From DATAUD01 sp036268455 (GTDB taxonomy: Bacteria; Verrucomicrobiota; Verrucomicrobiia; Limisphaerales; Palsa-1400), in NCBI GenBank assembly GCA_036268455.1, contig DATAUD010000012.1:1-64000 (forward strand): a stretch of DNA of 64,000 bases, in the 5' to 3' direction. A program made the position numbers and the translations under genes. How positions within the stretch are numbered: position 1 is the stretch's first letter; the number at the start of each line of letters is the position of its first letter. Positions 60,449 through 64,000 of this stretch are shown here, one piece after another. The notes beneath the pieces are model-generated. The model worked only from the letters and a program-made list of their open reading frames with translations. It was not told where the DNA came from and did not search any database.

Positions 60449-63400
60449 TTACGGCTTTGTCCCGATCTCCTTCGTGAATTCAGGGGTTTTGCGCAGGGCG
60501 GTGAAAGCCGGGTCTTTGAAAAGGTGGTCCTTCAGATCAATCATGTCCGGTTTCTTGGCTCTTTCCGCGGCGTTGAGGGTGAAACATTTTTTCAGCGAGT
60601 CGATGGATTTCGCGGTTTCGCCGCGACTGGCCTGGATCAGGGCAAGGTTATACATCGCCTCGGAATTGGCTGGCTCAACCGCGCAAAGCCTTTGAACCGT
60701 TTGCTCGCTCTTGTCCATCTGGCCTATACGCAAGTATTCATTGGCGAGAGTCATCAAAATATTCGCGTCATCGTTGGGATTGCTCAGGACGCGATCCAGC
60801 AGCGGGAGGGCTTTCGGATTCCCCAACCGCAAATACATGGTTGCTGCTTGCAACAGCGCGCCTGGGTTCGCCCCGGCGAAGCCGGAGACTTGATCAAGCA
60901 TCCCCAGGGCCGCGTTCGTCTGGCCCGCGTCGATTGCGCGTTGAATCTGTCCGAATGCCGCCCGTATTTGATCGTTAGGAGTCGTGTTCTTGCTGCGGCT
61001 CAATTGCTCAACCCAATCGTCGATCTGCGGATTATAAGGATCCAGTTTCTGGCATGTTTTCAGGATGTCGAGCGCGTCATCGATCCGGTTTTGCTGCAAC
61101 AGCAGGTCCATGAAGTGAAACACAGCCTCCGGGCTGTAGGGGCAAAAGGCGAACGCCTGCTTGAATGCGAACTCGGCTTCCTTGGTTACACGCGCGCGTT
61201 CGGCGGGTATGTGGGAGTTTTGCGGACGCGAACGCCATTGATAAATGCTGGCGCCGATGGAACTTCGAAGTTTGGAAAATGCCTTTTGCCCGTCGTCATC
61301 GCGGATAAACTTGCGATCACCAGTGAAGCCCGCGAAGTCGTGGCGGAGATACACCTTCTCCGCCCAATCGCAGACTTCCTTGACGCTCGTGTCGTAGGTG
61401 ATCCAGTTGCCGATTGTCCGCCGCGAGTATTGGCTCCAAAAGGCATGGTCTTTGTCGATGATATCCTGGGTCAATTCCGGCACCGGATGCCGGTTGATCT
61501 TCATGATGACTCCGAAAGGGGTCAAGTAAGGATACATCCAATCCAGCGGGAAACTTTCCTCGACGTAAAACTCATGATCGGGGTTGTCATCAAAAATAAC
61601 TTTCGTCAGCAATCCGTTGATACTCATCACCGCGACCTGGCCGGAAACCTGCACGCGCCCGTTGTCCACATGAACGTCTTCACCGGGCTTGATTTGTTTG
61701 GGTTCATTGGGGAACTCGCTGTCGTGCTGCAACCGGCGCTGGGCGTCGGTGAGATAATCGTTGAAACAGTTCTGCGAGTCTTCCGGCGTTGGCGTGATAA
61801 TTTCGGTGTCGGGATAAACCCCGCCGAGGCTTTTGGTGATGTCGCCGGGATAGGCTTCTTCGAGCATCCGGCGATTGAGACGGATGATATTGTTTTGGCC
61901 GGCGGTCGTTGTGGCCACAAGGGTCGGAGCGGCCTTTTCAATCAGGAGCGGCAGCTTGATGCCCTTAAAGCGATTGGACTCATACAGGTTGCCGTCGCCA
62001 ACAACGGCATTGAGGTCCTTGGAAAGAGCTTTACGCAAAGCCGATTCATCCGTGCTGGAATCCAGCAAATGTTGGGTTTCCGGGCTTAACTTGCTGTAGA
62101 GGTAACTCGACAGCGCCGTTTGATGATCGCTCTTGCGCAGGTCAGCGGCCAGGGCTTGCGGCTTCAATATTTGATCAGGCGTGAACCATGAGGTGCTGGT
62201 GCGGCGGCGTTTTTCTATTTTGGCGCCGATGCCTTCAAAAAGATCGTCCAACGGGGACAGCCAGCGGTCCGGCCCGTGGAAAATGCTCGGCAGGGAGCCA
62301 GAAAGAAAGTTCTGAAAGAACGGCGGGTCGATTTGCGCGCTGCGATTGTACTGGGCGCGGATATAATCCAGATACGTGTTATCGGCGAGCGCGTTTTGGG
62401 TGATGATATAAACATCGCGCCGGTCGTAATTGGTGTCCTGTTCAGGCTGGCAATCATGCGGAATGAAACTTTCGCAGAAAATGGTGTAAGTGGGGCAAAA
62501 TCGGCCTGGGTCAGTGCCGCCGAAGAGGACGGCATCGCGCGCCATTTCCGGATAAACCATCGTCCCGTTTGTTCCTTTGGCGGCGGCATCCCGGAGTTTG
62601 GCGTCGTAGGTCAATTGATTGTCCGGCCCGACGAACGGCGGGGTGAACATGTCATGGCCGAACCAATAACCGAACCAGTGATTGCGTTGCTCGCTGTGGA
62701 ACCAGTGAGTCATCCCGGAGTAAAGGGGAAACAGCGCAAACAGCGCCAATGCGACCCCCAAGGGCGCGCGTTGCCGGTAAATAATCAATGCCGCCGCAAA
62801 AGCCAGCGTCATGCCGAGCAGCATGAGGGAGGCAATCACGGGCAGTCCGAATTGATCGGGGGCAAACGCCTGTCCGATCCAATGCAGCAACTGTCCCTTT
62901 GGAATTTCGCCATTGAGGCCGAAGTAATGCTCGGCTGTGATGGTGTCCAGTGCATAGAGCGCCAGCGCAATGGCAATGCCGACACCGACAAATCCCCACC
63001 GCCGGAATTTCTCGTAGTTGGTGGCCATGAACGCCGCTGTCAGCGCAAGGCCATAACCTATCAGAATGGCGACTATGGCATGAGACGCTATGAAAAACAC
63101 TTTCACCAAGTCCGCCATTTGCCGGTCCCGTGTGGGATTAAGAAAGATCGAGAGAAGAACGCCCAAAAAAGGATAAATCGACCCCACTGTGATCAGCCAT
63201 GCTCGTTCGCGCTTTTGCATTCTGAAGATGAAGAGAAACGGCAGCAGCGCAAAAAACATCGCAACCCAGCTAAAAGCATCGGCAACGCCATGCACCAGCA
63301 TGTTCAATTCCGTAAGAAAATGGCCCCAGTCGTGGAAAATATCGGTGGGATTGATCTTATCATACTGTCCGCGGCTGATTGCGTGCCAGAAACCTTCAAC

Positions 63401-64000
63401 AGTCCTCGGATAGCCCCATTCCATGGGCGGATTGGTCATGCCGGAGAGGGCTTCGTAAAAATAAAATCCAGCGCCCGCAAACCACAATAGTCCCATGATG
63501 AGCGTCGGCACGATTTCCGTTAAAAGGCCGGCGGTCGAAATTGCCAAATAAAGGCACGCCACGATAGACCCGATTCCGATCGCCGTGAAAATCGTGAATA
63601 CCATCGGATTGGTTGCATCGAAAAACCCCACCATGTGATTGGCCTTGGCGATGAGGCCGAGAAAGAACAACACCGAGTTCCAGAAAAACATGTCGCGCCC
63701 AAGTTTCGGCTGCCGGGCCGCGATGCCAATTTCGATTCCCAGGGCGGCCAGGGTCAGCGTTTGATGGATCGTAGCGCAAACGCCGAAGAAAAACATTCCT
63801 GTGTAAAGATACCCTCGCTGGTGCGGCGCATAGATCCAGCGCATCAGACAGAGCAAGACGATCATCAACCACGGCACGCCGAAGAGCGAAATACGATTGA
63901 TGACCACGGACTCCTTCCACATGGAGCTTCCCAACGCCAACATCAACCCAGCGGTAACGCCTGAAACCATGCAAATGGCGTTTTCCCAGTTTCCTCTCAT
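60449..64000 (-). CDS. DUF2723/GT117-like membrane protein with C-terminal TPRs (partial)
   Basis: The gene runs off the right edge, so the N-terminus is missing and only 1183 residues are seen. The visible part starts inside a membrane domain with about ten helices. It continues into a soluble region with NTYLDYIRAQYNRS and YDRRDVYIITQN, as in DUF2723 (GT117) proteins, which are proposed to be protein O-mannosyltransferases. The last 250 residues are helical repeats (TPR: MYLRLGNPKALPLLDRVL, YLRIGQMDKSEQTVQRL). It may add sugars to exported proteins, which fits the many exported proteins in this window. No start codon can be assigned. Confidence 0.72.
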   Translation of the reverse strand: MRGNWENAICMVSGVTAGLMLALGSSMWKESVVINRISLFGVPWLMIVLLCLMRWIYAPHQRGYLYTGMFFFGVCATIHQTLTLAALGIEIGIAARQPKLGRDMFFWNSVLFFLGLIAKANHMVGFFDATNPMVFTIFTAIGIGSIVACLYLAISTAGLLTEIVPTLIMGLLWFAGAGFYFYEALSGMTNPPMEWGYPRTVEGFWHAISRGQYDKINPTDIFHDWGHFLTELNMLVHGVADAFSWVAMFFALLPFLFIFRMQKRERAWLITVGSIYPFLGVLLSIFLNPTRDRQMADLVKVFFIASHAIVAILIGYGLALTAAFMATNYEKFRRWGFVGVGIAIALALYALDTITAEHYFGLNGEIPKGQLLHWIGQAFAPDQFGLPVIASLMLLGMTLAFAAALIIYRQRAPLGVALALFALFPLYSGMTHWFHSEQRNHWFGYWFGHDMFTPPFVGPDNQLTYDAKLRDAAAKGTNGTMVYPEMARDAVLFGGTDPGRFCPTYTIFCESFIPHDCQPEQDTNYDRRDVYIITQNALADNTYLDYIRAQYNRSAQIDPPFFQNFLSGSLPSIFHGPDRWLSPLDDLFEGIGAKIEKRRRTSTSWFTPDQILKPQALAADLRKSDHQTALSSYLYSKLSPETQHLLDSSTDESALRKALSKDLNAVVGDGNLYESNRFKGIKLPLLIEKAAPTLVATTTAGQNNIIRLNRRMLEEAYPGDITKSLGGVYPDTEIITPTPEDSQNCFNDYLTDAQRRLQHDSEFPNEPKQIKPGEDVHVDNGRVQVSGQVAVMSINGLLTKVIFDDNPDHEFYVEESFPLDWMYPYLTPFGVIMKINRHPVPELTQDIIDKDHAFWSQYSRRTIGNWITYDTSVKEVCDWAEKVYLRHDFAGFTGDRKFIRDDDGQKAFSKLRSSIGASIYQWRSRPQNSHIPAERARVTKEAEFAFKQAFAFCPYSPEAVFHFMDLLLQQNRIDDALDILKTCQKLDPYNPQIDDWVEQLSRSKNTTPNDQIRAAFGQIQRAIDAGQTNAALGMLDQVSGFAGANPGALLQAATMYLRLGNPKALPLLDRVLSNPNDDANILMTLANEYLRIGQMDKSEQTVQRLCAVEPANSEAMYNLALIQASRGETAKSIDSLKKCFTLNAAERAKKPDMIDLKDHLFKDPAFTALRKTPEFTKEIGTKP

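Noticed and set aside
1..64000. CRISPR arrays, insertion sequences, integrases and rRNA genes
   Set aside because: I saw no regularly spaced direct repeats, no transposase or integrase motif and no rRNA-like segment in either strand; a dedicated search could still find degenerate remnants.

Overview
The window looks like a chromosomal segment of a Verrucomicrobiota bacterium, most likely of the Pedosphaera/Limisphaerales type. This is inferred from gene content, not from a marker gene. The supporting signs are stand-alone pseudopilins with an H...DGH C-terminal motif, an exported GloVer-repeat protein, Ig-like exported proteins ending in a 'FYR' motif, Tat-exported Gfo/Idh/MocA oxidoreductases, a Ser/Thr kinase paired with an ECF sigma factor, and many glycoside hydrolases. 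I see no rRNA, tRNA, insertion sequence, integrase or CRISPR array.

Layout. 0.1-5 kb: glycerol-3-phosphate dehydrogenase, a GH39-like hydrolase, sufT and galM. 5-9.5 kb: a membrane-methyltransferase fusion, two coupled ABC-2 permeases, maf and a DUF1802 protein. 9.6-14.6 kb: a coupled type IV pilus-like operon (PilV-, PilW- and PilX-like proteins, an unknown exported protein, PilM). 14.6-17.7 kb: phospholipid genes (lipid kinase, psd, pssA) and a LysE exporter. 17.8-21.3 kb: orphan nuoA, a phosphohexomutase and an MFS transporter. 21.7-26 kb: a twin-PDZ lipoprotein, small unknown proteins, a Tat-exported oxidoreductase and two divergent ribbon-helix-helix regulators around a perfect palindrome. 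26-33.4 kb: exported GloVer and Ig-like proteins, aroK and a pseudopilin. 33.7-40.6 kb: a leftward run (TatD, sugar porter, GH20 hexosaminidase, oxidoreductase, sugar isomerase, response regulator) suited to amino-sugar use. 40.9-45.4 kb: an ECF sigma/membrane-protein pair, glnB, a possible replication origin, dnaA and an ABC ATPase. 45.5-52.8 kb: a kinase/sigma pair, a flavoprotein, msrB, a polytopic membrane protein, a UVR-motif protein and a YcfL-like lipoprotein. 52.8-64 kb: glgC, a GH43 enzyme, a pseudopilin, a TlpA thioredoxin, a zinc metalloprotease and a DUF2723/GT117-like membrane protein that runs off the right edge.

Most of the content serves polysaccharide and amino-sugar breakdown, envelope assembly and signalling. 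Several genes usually found in clusters stand alone here (sufT, nuoA, pilM, glnB, an ABC ATPase away from its likely permeases). The most interesting signals I can read directly are a repeated promoter arrangement with the -10 hexamer only 6-7 bases before the start codon (leaderless transcription), a palindromic operator inside an RHH-gene promoter, twin palindromes upstream of glnB, DnaA-box-like sites next to dnaA, and long soluble inserts in both MFS transporters.
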